A stretch of DNA of 64,000 bases, taken from positions 17,361 through 81,360 of the forward strand of contig CAJXOJ010000010.1 in NCBI GenBank assembly GCA_913057515.1. The letters are read 5' to 3'. This document shows, one piece after another, positions 21,975 through 30,471 of the stretch. Below the pieces are notes generated by a model. It had not been told where the DNA came from. It did not search any database and was given only the letters and a program-made list of their open reading frames with translations. How positions within the stretch are numbered: the first letter of the stretch is position 1; every line of letters begins with the position of its first letter. Made by a program: the position numbers and the translations under genes. Source of the stretch: an uncultured Cycloclasticus sp. GTDB taxonomy: Bacteria > Pseudomonadota > Gammaproteobacteria > Methylococcales > Cycloclasticaceae.

Positions 21975-24140
21975 ATGGATATCACACATATATTAGATGG
22001 TTTAAATGATGCTCAGCGCGATGCGGTGAGTGGTGCGGAAAAGTCGGCGTTAATACTAGCAGGCGCAGGTAGTGGCAAGACGCGGGTGCTGGTACATCGT
22101 GTTGCATGGTTAATGCAAGTGGAGGGTGTTTCACCGTACGCTATTTTGGCTGTTACATTTACCAATAAGGCCGCCGGTGAAATGCGCGAACGGGTGCAAT
22201 CAATGTTGAAAGTCCCTGTTGGTGGGATGTGGATAGGGACGTTTCATGGTATTGCTCACCGTTTACTGAGAATGCATGCGCAGGAGCTGGGTTTGCCTGA
22301 TGCGTTTCAAGTGCTCGATTCTGATGATCAATTCCGTATGATTAAGCGCTTGCTTAAGTCCATGGATGTGGATGACTCACGTTGGCCGCCTCGCCAGGTG
22401 CAGTGGTATATTAATTCGCAAAAAGATGAAGGCCGTCGAGCAGGGCATATTGCCCCGTCGAGCGATCATTTTGAGCAAAAAATGCTGGAAATTTATGCAG
22501 AATATGAGCGAGCTTGCCAACGCTCTGGACTGGTTGATTTTGCTGAACTTCTACTTAGAGCGCATGAGCTATTACGTGATAATGATGAGGTGCGAGCGCA
22601 CTATCAACAACGCTTTAAACATGTTCTGGTGGACGAGTTTCAAGACACTAATACCATTCAATATGCGTGGTTACGGCTGCTAACCCAAGAATCAGATAAT
22701 TTATATGTGGTGGGTGATGACGATCAATCTATTTATGGTTGGCGTGGTGCGAAAATAGAAAATATTCATCGCTTTCAACAAGATTACCCAGCACATAAAA
22801 TTGTTCGTTTAGAGCAAAACTACCGCTCGACTAGTACGATTCTTAAAGCAGCTAATTCGTTGATTGTTAACAACGATGGTCGCATGGGTAAAGAACTTTG
22901 GACCGACGGTGAAGAAGGCGAAAAAATTTCGCTGTATGCAGGGTATAACGATCAAGACGAAGCACGTTTTGCGGTGGATAGAATCAAAGACTGGGTCAGT
23001 AACGGTCATACTCGCGCTGAGTCGGCTATTTTATATCGCTCCAATGCACAGTCACGTCTATTTGAAGAATATTTGATGGCCGCCGGTATTCCTTACCGAG
23101 TGTACGGTGGGCACCGCTTCTTCGAACGTTTGGAGATAAAAAATGCCTTAGCCTATATGCAGCTTGCTACGCATCATGAAAATGATGCGGCCTTTGAACG
23201 TATCGTCAATACACCAACGCGTGGCCTAGGTACGCGGACATTAGATATCATTCGTGATCGAGCACGAGCAAATAATATTAGCCTTTGGCAGGCGGCAAAT
23301 GCTTTGTGTGAAGAGGTTCAATTAAGTGGTCGCGCGTTGAATGCACTTACCGGCTTTTTAGCACTTATTCGCCAATTAGTGGTTGATATGCAGTCGATGA
23401 CATTGCATGAAAAAGTGGAACAAGTGATTAGCCGCTCTGGGTTAATAGAGCATCATAAAAAGGAAAAAGGTGAAAAGGGTGAGGCGCGTGTAGAAAACTT
23501 GGAAGAACTTAGCAATGCGGCTCGGCAGTTTTCGTACGAAGCAGATGCAGATGAAAACTTAAGTGAACTGGATTCATTTTTGGCGCATGCCGCTTTGGAA
23601 GCAGGTGATGCGCAGGGTGATAAGTTTGAAGACTGTGTGCAATTGATGACCCTGCATTCAGCAAAAGGCTTGGAGTTTCCGTTGGTGTTTTTATCAGGCA
23701 TGGAAGAAGGTTTGTTTCCCAGCCAGCGCTCGGTTGATGATGTAGGTAAATTAGAAGAAGAGCGTCGCTTAGCTTATGTCGGCATTACTCGGGCGATGCA
23801 ACAATTGTATTTAACCTACGCCGAATCGCGCCGTTTACATGGGCAAGAAACCTATCCTATGCCGTCACGCTTTATCAAGGAGATCCCTGCGGACTTAATG
23901 CAAGAGGTGCGGCTAGGTGCGCGTGTATCCAGACCGGTAGCGCCTAGTTACAAAGCGGCAGCGCAAGAGCAGTCGGAGGGTGGTTATAAAATGGGTCAGC
24001 GTGTGATGCATGCAAAATTTGGTGAAGGTGTGGTGTTGAATCACGAAGGCAGTGGTGCTCAGGCGAGATTACAGGTCAACTTTTCATCTGCAGGAAGTAA
24101 ATGGCTCATGTTGGCGTATGCCAAACTCGAGAAGCTATAA
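21975..24140 (+). CDS. uvrD: DNA helicase II (UvrD)
   Basis: 3'-5' SF1A helicase for excision and mismatch repair. Seen: N-terminal DGLNDAQRDAV, Walker A AGAGSGKTR (about residue 28), motif II VDEFQDTN (about residue 219), QNYRST motif IV, and the C-terminal LMTLHSAKGLEFP and RRLAYVGITRA. A final Tudor-like tail VMHAKFGEGVVL is the usual RNA-polymerase-binding end. 721 aa, complete. Confident; rep is excluded by the C-terminal tail and the overall match to UvrD. Confidence 0.96.
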   Translation: MDITHILDGLNDAQRDAVSGAEKSALILAGAGSGKTRVLVHRVAWLMQVEGVSPYAILAVTFTNKAAGEMRERVQSMLKVPVGGMWIGTFHGIAHRLLRMHAQELGLPDAFQVLDSDDQFRMIKRLLKSMDVDDSRWPPRQVQWYINSQKDEGRRAGHIAPSSDHFEQKMLEIYAEYERACQRSGLVDFAELLLRAHELLRDNDEVRAHYQQRFKHVLVDEFQDTNTIQYAWLRLLTQESDNLYVVGDDDQSIYGWRGAKIENIHRFQQDYPAHKIVRLEQNYRSTSTILKAANSLIVNNDGRMGKELWTDGEEGEKISLYAGYNDQDEARFAVDRIKDWVSNGHTRAESAILYRSNAQSRLFEEYLMAAGIPYRVYGGHRFFERLEIKNALAYMQLATHHENDAAFERIVNTPTRGLGTRTLDIIRDRARANNISLWQAANALCEEVQLSGRALNALTGFLALIRQLVVDMQSMTLHEKVEQVISRSGLIEHHKKEKGEKGEARVENLEELSNAARQFSYEADADENLSELDSFLAHAALEAGDAQGDKFEDCVQLMTLHSAKGLEFPLVFLSGMEEGLFPSQRSVDDVGKLEEERRLAYVGITRAMQQLYLTYAESRRLHGQETYPMPSRFIKEIPADLMQEVRLGARVSRPVAPSYKAAAQEQSEGGYKMGQRVMHAKFGEGVVLNHEGSGAQARLQVNFSSAGSKWLMLAYAKLEKL

Positions 24141-24197
24141 CTGAGCACAACGTAAATGTTAAGCAGTGTTTGTGGACATGTGTTTTGAACCGTTTTT

Positions 24198-24211
24198 TTG
24201 ACGCAGATCAA
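24198..24211 (+). promoter_or_regulatory. FNR/ANR-like site before the small protein gene
   Basis: TTGAC-GCAG-ATCAA matches the FNR consensus TTGAT-N4-ATCAA at nine of ten positions. TATAAAAT (24228-24235) downstream could be the -10 element, placing the site near -38 to -41, the class II activator position. AAGGAG precedes the ATG at 24302. The site is seen; its use is inferred. Confidence 0.5.
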
Positions 24212-24301
24212 AATAGTTTGTTAGAGGTATAAAATGGCTGCTTATTGATTGAGTAAGAAGGCGTCGCCGGTTGTCCAAGTAATCGTTATAAGGAGAAATT
24301 T

Positions 24302-24574
24302 ATGCTGACCTATGAAGACTGTGTTGATTTGAGTGGTCTGACAGATGAAGAGATAGAGGCTATTGCTGAGCACGAACACATCCCTAGAATCCTAGCGCTA
24401 GAATTAGGGCATTATTTACTCGAAACCGAAGCGGGGGCTCCTGCGATCAAAAAGATTATTCTAGATGATATTAGTGAAGCCGAAGCGTGCGGTGATCTTG
24501 CTCAATCTGCTAAGCTTAAACTGGTACTTCAGCACTTTGTTAGCACACACCCCGCTCGTCAAACACGCCGTTGA
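24302..24574 (+). CDS. Conserved hypothetical small acidic protein
   Basis: I do not recognise a named family. The 90 aa product is helical and acidic. It starts MLTYEDCVDLSGLTDEEIEAIA, which resembles an N-terminal segment found on several uncharacterised proteobacterial proteins, and ends in a basic RQTRR tail. No signal peptide or membrane helix. A strong AAGGAG ribosome-binding site nine bases upstream supports it as real. The FNR-like box at 24198-24211 suggests oxygen control. It is monocistronic between uvrD and the convergent aldo/keto reductase. Confidence 0.7.
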   Translation: MLTYEDCVDLSGLTDEEIEAIAEHEHIPRILALELGHYLLETEAGAPAIKKIILDDISEAEACGDLAQSAKLKLVLQHFVSTHPARQTRR

Positions 24575-24627
24575 TTTAGCTATTTAATCGAACGGCGTGT
24601 ACTGAGGATCTAAGAGGTAGGCTACTG

Positions 24628-25668
24628 CTAAAAAGGCATCGGGTATTGCCTTCTAATGGCCTTAATTCCTTCGTTAACGTCATCGGATAGGCTTAGGTTA
24701 ATAGACGCAATATTACTTTTTAATTGCTGCATATTGGTTGCGCCAATTAAATTGGAGCTCACAAAAGGTTGCTGGTTAACAAAAGCCAGAGCCATTTGGC
24801 AAACATCTAAATTATGTTTTTTCGCCAATGCAATATAGGCTTTAATAGTGGCGTCCGTTTGAGCAGATGTACGGTGTTCGACACGCGAATCAATGGCTAA
24901 ACGTGTCCCCTCTGGCATGGCGCCATCAAGGTATTTACCGCTGATTAAACCGCGCGTTAGAGGAGACCAAGCCAGTAGGCCACAGTCTTCGTGTAGGCTG
25001 ATTTCGCTCAGGTCTGGCTCAAAGTGCCGAGCCATTAATGAGTATTCGTTTTGAATCGACACCATACGCGGTAAATTGTGCTTCTCAGCGAGCTCTAACC
25101 ACTTAGAGGTTCCCCAAGCTGTTTCGTTAGATAGGCCTATATGGCGGATTTTCCCCGCCTTAATTAGCTCACTGAAGGTTTCAAGAACCTCAATGAAGTT
25201 GTCTTCAACGGCTTGTTTGTCAAAGCTTGGCGCATACTCCCAAATTTGCCCAAAATGATAAGAACCTCGGTTAGGCCAATGCAGTTGATACAGGTCGATA
25301 TAATCTGTTTGTAAACGTTTTAAACTGTCTTCAACCGCAAGAAGGATATTTTTTCGGTCAATATAATTATTTCCCTCTCTTACCCAAGGCATGCCCGGCC
25401 CTGCAATTTTTGAGGCAAGAATAACCTTTTCTCGATTTTTACGAGAGGCAAACCAGTTGCCAATAATCGTTTCAGTTTTACCATAGGTGTCGGCTGAAGG
25501 AGGAACAGCGTACATTTCAGCGGTGTCAAAAAAATTAATACCCTGCTCAAGTGCATAATCCATTTGCTCAAAGCCTTCATCTTGGGTGTTTTGCCGACCC
25601 CAAGTCATGGTGCCTAAGCCAATGAGGCTAATGTCTAGATCGGTTCTACCAAGCGGCCTGTATTTCAT
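24628..25668 (-). CDS. tas: NADP(H)-dependent aldo-keto reductase, Tas type
   Basis: TIM-barrel oxidoreductase reducing aldehydes or ketones with NADPH. Seen: MKYRPLGRTDLDISLIGLGTMTWG at the N-terminus, followed by the catalytic FFDTAEMYAVPP Tyr region (near residue 50), the LYQLHWPNRG block and a C-terminal NADP-binding stretch. 346 aa. The start is ATG 25668 with AGGA six bases upstream; the slightly longer ORF start at 25674 is a TTG too close to that site. Converges on the small protein gene. The physiological substrate is unknown. Confidence 0.9.
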   Translation of the reverse strand: MKYRPLGRTDLDISLIGLGTMTWGRQNTQDEGFEQMDYALEQGINFFDTAEMYAVPPSADTYGKTETIIGNWFASRKNREKVILASKIAGPGMPWVREGNNYIDRKNILLAVEDSLKRLQTDYIDLYQLHWPNRGSYHFGQIWEYAPSFDKQAVEDNFIEVLETFSELIKAGKIRHIGLSNETAWGTSKWLELAEKHNLPRMVSIQNEYSLMARHFEPDLSEISLHEDCGLLAWSPLTRGLISGKYLDGAMPEGTRLAIDSRVEHRTSAQTDATIKAYIALAKKHNLDVCQMALAFVNQQPFVSSNLIGATNMQQLKSNIASINLSLSDDVNEGIKAIRRQYPMPF

Positions 25669-25890
25669 GTTCAATCCTGTCGGTGCGTTAATGATGTATT
25701 TGTTACTGTATAAAATAACTTACAACAAAGAAAGCGTTAATGCTTCCTTTACCAATTTTTGTATGAGCTCTTGGGTGTATAAAACATTTCTTTATTTTGA
25801 ATAAAGGAACCACGCATAAAAGCTCTTAAGCACTTTGAGAAATAACTATTGGTCTCCAGATAAGACTCAGGTATTTATGCTGCTAATGCT

Positions 25891-26169
25891 TTAATTAAAC
25901 ATAGAGGAGTTTGAGTTTTTTTTACAAGCGATTAGCCTCCATTCCATCATTAAGGATTGGCATAAAAACTTTAATTCAGAATTAGCGTCATTATGGTCAT
26001 TTAGCATGCATAAGTTGTGATAGGCAGCCTGTGCAAATTTTATTTCTTTGGTTTGGGCATATTTTGTTGTTAAAAATAACGTAGTTGTCTGCAGTTTTTC
26101 GATACTAATGTTTCCTGTGGGTGCTTCCATGTTTAGTGCAGGTTTCACTTGAGTATTATTAGATTTCAT
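25891..26169 (-). CDS. Hypothetical small protein, probably iron-regulated
   Basis: No family recognised. It is 92 aa, without a signal peptide or membrane helix. It has a helical centre and a C-terminal half rich in Cys, Trp and His (NLCMLNDHND, LCQSLMMEWRLIACKK). A good AAAGGA lies about seven bases before the ATG. A Fur-box-like sequence sits 17-34 bases upstream of the start (26186-26203), so it would be repressed by iron. It is divergent from the outer-membrane barrel gene at 26316, with a second Fur-like box nearer that gene. Role unknown; it is a candidate accessory factor of the neighbouring operon. Confidence 0.6.
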   Translation of the reverse strand: MKSNNTQVKPALNMEAPTGNISIEKLQTTTLFLTTKYAQTKEIKFAQAAYHNLCMLNDHNDANSELKFLCQSLMMEWRLIACKKNSNSSMFN

Positions 26170-26185
26170 ATAGGTTCCTTTTAAA

Positions 26186-26203
26186 TGATAATGATTCTTA
26201 TTC
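26186..26203. promoter_or_regulatory. Fur-box-like site 1
   Basis: TGATAATGATTCTTATTC matches roughly 13 of 19 positions of the Fur consensus, including the intact GATAATGAT repeat. It lies immediately before the ribosome-binding site of the minus-strand small gene. Confidence 0.6.
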
Positions 26204-26262
26204 GTATTTAAAAGAACAGTTCGGTCTTTGTCAAGGCGTGATTGATTCTTAATGGTATTGCA

Positions 26263-26287
26263 AATGAGAATGATTCGCTATATCATT
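26263..26287. promoter_or_regulatory. Fur-box-like site 2
   Basis: AATGAGAATGATTCGC followed by TATATCATT is a second Fur-like element, about 14 of 20 matches to TGATAATGATAATCATTATC. It lies 29 bases before the ATG of the plus-strand operon. With site 1 it frames a divergent promoter region of 146 bases. Confidence 0.6.
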
Positions 26288-26315
26288 TACAATACTTAAT
26301 AGCAAAAGGAATAGC

Positions 26316-27242
26316 ATGATGAATAAATTGTACGTGGTAGCTCTCATCGGATTATCAAGCAGTGCCGCAATGGCGGGAGAAAACCAATGGCTTTATGCGA
26401 AAGGAACCGATACTAGGCCAAAGGGGAGTTTTGAGTTCAAGCTGAGTGATATGGTTAAGGTTGGGAAAAACTCGGGAGATTATGTTACTCATGATATTAG
26501 GCCAGAAATTGAGTATGGAGTAACGGATAAATTATCGGTGAGTGCTGAGTTGGTTTTTTTTGATCATAACTATTCATTAAATAATTCAGATAATGACCCT
26601 ATGTTTAGTACCCAAGGTGGCGCTGGGGAGCGATTTGATAAGTTTCAGTTTGCAGGGTATGAGGCAGCTCTTAAATACAACATTTTGAGCCCTTATAAAG
26701 ACGTCATGGGGCTATCTGTGGGGCTGGCTTTTGAACATAGAGATGCATACCGGTTAGATGGCGCAGATATTGATCAAGATTCACTAACAACGACCGTTTA
26801 CTTCCAAAAAGACTTTTTAGATGACACGCTTATATTTGTCGTTAACCCTAAGGTAGAGCTTGAACGAAGAAAATCTCCAAATGTATTAGAGGAAGAGGTT
26901 TCATTAGAGTTAATGGCGGCTGTCTCGTACCGATTTATACCAAAATGGACGGTCGGCCTTGAGTATCGCTCTCAATCTGATTATCTAAGTGTGCAAGAAA
27001 ACGGAAAGTTCGAAGACGGTGTTCAGCGCTCGAGTTTTGATTTAACAGATATGAGATTAGGCGATAGATATCAAAGTGGCCAATACCTTGGCCCAACGCT
27101 TCATTATGCAACCCAACGTTGGTGGGTAACCGGTGGTGTGTTGTTTCAGTTCCAAGGTGGTGGTGGCTTTAGTGAAGATGGTAAAAACTTCGATGAACAT
27201 GAGGAATACCACGCTGGCCTATCATTTGGGTACGAATTCTAA
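26316..27242 (+). CDS. Predicted outer-membrane beta-barrel protein (DUF6662-like)
   Basis: First gene of the Fur-flanked operon. Seen: a signal peptide ending AAMAG, then alternating hydrophobic/polar beta-strands throughout, many aromatic girdle residues, and a terminal Phe (GYEF) as in outer-membrane barrels. 308 aa. The N-terminal WLYAKGTDTRPKG and IRPEIEYGVTDKLSV segments resemble uncharacterised DUF6662-type proteins; that assignment is from memory and moderate. It is not a TonB-dependent receptor (too short, no plug). AAAGGA precedes the start. Its stop overlaps the next gene by one base (TAATG). Confidence 0.75.
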   Translation: MMNKLYVVALIGLSSSAAMAGENQWLYAKGTDTRPKGSFEFKLSDMVKVGKNSGDYVTHDIRPEIEYGVTDKLSVSAELVFFDHNYSLNNSDNDPMFSTQGGAGERFDKFQFAGYEAALKYNILSPYKDVMGLSVGLAFEHRDAYRLDGADIDQDSLTTTVYFQKDFLDDTLIFVVNPKVELERRKSPNVLEEEVSLELMAAVSYRFIPKWTVGLEYRSQSDYLSVQENGKFEDGVQRSSFDLTDMRLGDRYQSGQYLGPTLHYATQRWWVTGGVLFQFQGGGGFSEDGKNFDEHEEYHAGLSFGYEF

Positions 27243-27772
27243 TGCAACGCTTGTACGCAAAATTGATAGTATGCTTTGGCTTATTAAGCATGCTATCAAT
27301 AGCACATGCAGAAGTTTTTCTAACGGTCGAGCAAGCAAGGCAAGAGCTGTTTGCTAAAACGCCAATGCATAAAGTGGATGTAACGTTATCAAGGGCGCAA
27401 GTTAAAGCGATAAAGAAAGCATCAACGGTACGCGTACTGACCCCAAAGCTTAATGCATGGAAAACTGATAATAATGAGTGGTTTCTTGTGGACCAAGTTA
27501 TCGGTAAACATGAAATGATCGATATGGCAGTGGCTATTGATAGTTCAGGCAAAATAAAGGGGCTTAGGGTTCTGCGTTATGTTGAAAGTTATGGCAGTGA
27601 AGTTCGATATATCAAATGGTTGGATCAGTTTAATGGCAGAGATAGCTCTGAAAAATTATTGCTAGATGAGCAGGTAGATAATATCTCAGGTGCAACACTC
27701 TCCTGCCGGCATATTACCGATGGTGTTAATAGGTGGACACACACCTGGAACGAAGTATTGCGTCATTTGTAA
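27242..27772 (+). CDS. Periplasmic FMN-binding domain protein with flavinylation motif
   Basis: Exported redox protein. Seen: a signal peptide ending AHA; a beta-rich middle; and near the C-terminus the motif D-N-I-S-G-A-T (residues 146-152), matching the Dx2-S-G-A-T/S pattern in which the Thr is covalently loaded with FMN by ApbE. Known: such FMN_bind proteins move electrons outside the cytoplasm. 176 aa. Coupled to the upstream barrel gene (TAATG), with the four-helix membrane protein and PepSY protein following. No apbE gene is in the window. Inferred role: periplasmic electron acceptor of this operon. Confidence 0.85.
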   Translation: MQRLYAKLIVCFGLLSMLSIAHAEVFLTVEQARQELFAKTPMHKVDVTLSRAQVKAIKKASTVRVLTPKLNAWKTDNNEWFLVDQVIGKHEMIDMAVAIDSSGKIKGLRVLRYVESYGSEVRYIKWLDQFNGRDSSEKLLLDEQVDNISGATLSCRHITDGVNRWTHTWNEVLRHL

Positions 27773-27827
27773 TATGTTGATGTTACAACCGCCCAGCTAA
27801 ATCGATGAGCCGTGAGTTGTTGACACT

Positions 27828-28298
27828 ATGATGTCCGTTTGTTTTCCAAAACTTTACCGTCAATGCCTTTATGGGGTGCTTCTTTTAAGTTGGTGTTCAG
27901 GTACTGGTTTTTTTATTCTTAAAACCTGGTTTGTGCAGGAAGGGGAGTATGGGCTTGTAAAACATGCTTGGCAGTACCCTGCCTTGCAAATACATGGTGG
28001 GATGGCTTTTTTAATGATGGTGGGCTTTGGTTTTGTACTGGGGGCGCATATTCCAAAGAGCTGGAAAACTAAGCAGAAAAGGAAAACAGGTGTTCTGCTT
28101 ATCGCCATACCATTTTTTTTAATAGTGACAGGGTATTTGCTCTATTACGTCGCAGAAGATGGGTTTAGAGAGTGGGTGGAATATGCGCATTTGGCAGTAG
28201 GGTTTCTATTGCCATTATGTTTAGTGCTTCATGTTGCGGTGAAGATTAGATGTAGGAATGTAAAACGAAATAATGAAGATAAATTGGAAAAAGTTTAA
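27828..28298 (+). CDS. Four-helix membrane protein, probable b-haem binder (DUF4405-like)
   Basis: Inner-membrane protein of 156 aa with four predicted helices (about 10-30, 53-73, 86-106 and 119-140). Seen: two histidines in helix 2 (His56, His74) and two in helix 4 (His121, His135), spaced so that two bis-His haems could stack across the bilayer. That pattern is shared with DUF4405 and cytochrome b-type electron carriers; I infer a transmembrane electron conduit. The last 26 bases overlap the PepSY gene, so they are translationally coupled. Confidence 0.7.
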   Translation: MMSVCFPKLYRQCLYGVLLLSWCSGTGFFILKTWFVQEGEYGLVKHAWQYPALQIHGGMAFLMMVGFGFVLGAHIPKSWKTKQKRKTGVLLIAIPFFLIVTGYLLYYVAEDGFREWVEYAHLAVGFLLPLCLVLHVAVKIRCRNVKRNNEDKLEKV

Positions 28299-28803
28299 CC
28301 GTAAAACGCATTACTGGGGTTCTATTGTCTGTGCCTTACCGATATTGGTAGTGATAGGCTCAGGTGTGGTGTTGTTGTTCAAAAAAGATGTTGATTGGAT
28401 TCAGCCGCCAAGCATGCAAGGAAGTGACTCTACACCTAGGGTGAGTTTTGACCAAATATTGACTACTTCAAAAACGGTCGAAGAGGCAAAAATTCAAGGC
28501 TGGGAAGATATTGATCGTTTGGATGTGCGGCCCGGCAAAGGCATTGTTAAAGTGCGGGCCAAGAACGACTGGGAAATTCAAATAGATACTGAATCTAATG
28601 AGATATTGCAAGTGGCCCATCGTCGGTCAGACTTCATTGAGTCCATCCATGACGGTACGTTTTTTCATGATGCTGTAAAGCTATGGGTTTTTCTGCCCAG
28701 CTCGTTGATTTTGTTTGTTTTATGGGTCACTGGCCTCTACTTGTTTTTAACCATGCATTTTAAAAAACGAAGCAGAAAGCAGATAACACAAGCAACGGAA
28801 TAG
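28273..28803 (+). CDS. PepSY domain membrane protein
   Basis: Two-helix PepSY-TM protein (176 aa). Seen: helix 1 at about 14-36, preceded by His13; a periplasmic PepSY-like alpha/beta domain of about 95 residues; then IHDGTFFHDAVKLW (His126, His132) running into helix 2, as in PepSY-TM iron or siderophore reductases. Larger members (FoxB and PiuB-like) reduce ferric siderophores; this is a minimal version. It overlaps the DUF4405-like gene and precedes a barrel gene by 15 bases. Inferred role: part of the membrane electron path of the Fur-flanked operon. Confidence 0.8.
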   Translation: MKINWKKFNRKTHYWGSIVCALPILVVIGSGVVLLFKKDVDWIQPPSMQGSDSTPRVSFDQILTTSKTVEEAKIQGWEDIDRLDVRPGKGIVKVRAKNDWEIQIDTESNEILQVAHRRSDFIESIHDGTFFHDAVKLWVFLPSSLILFVLWVTGLYLFLTMHFKKRSRKQITQATE

Positions 28804-28818
28804 AAAATTAACTTTTAT

Positions 28819-29448
28819 ATGTACGTTACGGTAAGTCGATTCTTATTAATAAGCTTTGCTGTCTGGTGTTTTTCTTTTAGTTGTTTAGCCACTGAAAGCC
28901 AGTTAAAGGTTAATGAAAAAGTTGTTATTAATGGGCTGGCTTTTAAGGGTGACCTTGAAGTCCGAAGAGATAAAGGTGTGCTGCATAGAAAGCATGCAGA
29001 TATTGGTGTGAGACTGCCTTTGACAATAAAAGGTCTAACATTAGGTGTTCATTATCGAAGGATTTATAAGTTGGAAGAGGAAGGTTGGGCGCTAGAAAAT
29101 AGACCCTATGTGCAATTAGAGCAAAAGTTCAAAGGGAGTAATAAGTTCGATTGGAGGTTTAGAGTTCGCCAGGACTTTAGAGATCGAGAAGGAAAAGGGC
29201 ACTCTAAACGTAGTCGATTGAGAGCTAAAGTCATCTTACCAAGCCGAGTTTTTAATGCTAAACCCTTTGTGAGCCACGAGTATTATTATGATTTAACGGC
29301 GCACCAATTATCGCAAGCAAGAATAGATTTAGGCGTTACCTTCGATAAATTCAAAACAGTGGTGCCACGAGTGTCTATTAAGCTGGTAGCGAAACAAAAA
29401 GAGCAGTGGCAAACCTCTTCGGCATTAGTGTTAAGCCTAGATTTTTAA
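28819..29448 (+). CDS. Predicted small outer-membrane barrel protein
   Basis: Exported protein of 209 aa. Seen: a signal peptide ending CLA, then alternating strands with many Arg/Lys and aromatic residues and a C-terminal LSLDF with terminal Phe, as for an outer-membrane barrel of about eight to ten strands; a DUF2490-like fold is possible. No known family is claimed. It is the last gene of the operon, 15 bases after the PepSY gene, and converges with the Rieske gene 12 bases away. A second barrel in the same operon suggests an outer-membrane step in the process. Confidence 0.65.
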   Translation: MYVTVSRFLLISFAVWCFSFSCLATESQLKVNEKVVINGLAFKGDLEVRRDKGVLHRKHADIGVRLPLTIKGLTLGVHYRRIYKLEEEGWALENRPYVQLEQKFKGSNKFDWRFRVRQDFRDREGKGHSKRSRLRAKVILPSRVFNAKPFVSHEYYYDLTAHQLSQARIDLGVTFDKFKTVVPRVSIKLVAKQKEQWQTSSALVLSLDF

Positions 29449-29460
29449 AAGGTAATAATA

Positions 29461-29889
29461 TTAGGGAAGTGAGATAACAATATCGTTGTCTTTTTCATAG
29501 AGTTTAAGCGCAAGAAGGTCTTTCTCAGCGGGGCCTCGTAGAACCTTACCCTGCTTATCAAATTTAGCACCATGACAGGGACAAACCAGACTGTTTGAGG
29601 TAACAGAAACGGTGCATTGCTGATGTGTGCAGCTCAATAACAAGGCGACATATTGTCCGTTCTTTTGTTGCTGTAAATAGATGGGTGCTTTGAGTGTCGT
29701 GGCTTGCAAAATAGCAACACCATCGGTATTTAATACGGCTTTATTAACCGTTATTTGATTATTTTCCTCTGTGTTTAAGTGGGTAACTTTACTGCTTGGT
29801 ATTGTTTGGCAGCCTAATAATAGTGAAGAGAAGCCACTAGTTGTTACAGCAATACCACTGCAATTTTTTATAAAAGAGCGTCTATCCAT
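29461..29889 (-). CDS. Rieske [2Fe-2S] lipoprotein
   Basis: Exported Rieske-type iron-sulfur protein (142 aa). Seen: a twin-arginine leader (DRRSFIKN), a hydrophobic stretch ending in a lipobox-like LLLGC, and the two cluster loops CTHQQC and CPCHGAKF that supply two Cys and two His ligands. It is much shorter than the bc1 Rieske subunit and has no accompanying cytochrome b, so a separate electron-transfer role is likely. Converges with the Fur-flanked operon. Tat export with lipidation is inferred from the leader. Confidence 0.85.
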   Translation of the reverse strand: MDRRSFIKNCSGIAVTTSGFSSLLLGCQTIPSSKVTHLNTEENNQITVNKAVLNTDGVAILQATTLKAPIYLQQQKNGQYVALLLSCTHQQCTVSVTSNSLVCPCHGAKFDKQGKVLRGPAEKDLLALKLYEKDNDIVISLP

Positions 29890-29973
29890 TTAATTCTCTT
29901 GGGCCATAGCAAATACTGGGGAATCGTTTTCACAGCGTCTGTATTCAGCAGTTTTAATTGCTAAAGCAATGGG

Positions 29974-30471
29974 TTATTTCCGGTTTAATTGGTCGACCCA
30001 AGCCATACCAATAGCTGATAACACAAAGGTGAGGTGGAGAATAACGTACCACATCAACTTATCATTAGTAATATGTTCAGCATTCATGAATTTTTGTAAT
30101 AAATGAATAGATGAAATAGCGACAATAGAGGCGGCAACTTTTTGTTTTAATGAGCCGGAGTCGAGTTTGCCTAACCAAGAGAGTTTTTCATCACCCTCAG
30201 AAATGTTAATTTGTGAGACAAAATTTTCATAACCACTGAGCATGACCATAACAATTAGGCCGCCAACAAGAGCCATGTCAACCAGAGAGAGAATAACAAG
30301 GACCATGTCAGACTCTGTCGTTGACAATATAATGGGAAAGAAGTGAAGGGCTTCTTGAAAAAACTTAATAAATAACAACAAAAGAGCTAAGCTTAAACCA
30401 AGGTATAAAGGGGCTAGTAGCCAACGTGCTGCGTATAGTACTTTTTCAAATCTAGCTTCTAGTTTATTCAT
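29974..30471 (-). CDS. UPF0114 / YqhA family membrane protein
   Basis: Small integral-membrane protein (165 aa, TIGR00645 type) with three to four hydrophobic helices. Family features seen are the N-terminal [18 protein letters not shown], the central [12 protein letters not shown], and [24 protein letters not shown]. Function is unknown in all members. It lies upstream of the Rieske gene on the same strand with an 84-base gap, so co-transcription is possible but not evident. Confidence 0.85.
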   Translation of the reverse strand: MNKLEARFEKVLYAARWLLAPLYLGLSLALLLLFIKFFQEALHFFPIILSTTESDMVLVILSLVDMALVGGLIVMVMLSGYENFVSQINISEGDEKLSWLGKLDSGSLKQKVAASIVAISSIHLLQKFMNAEHITNDKLMWYVILHLTFVLSAIGMAWVDQLNRK

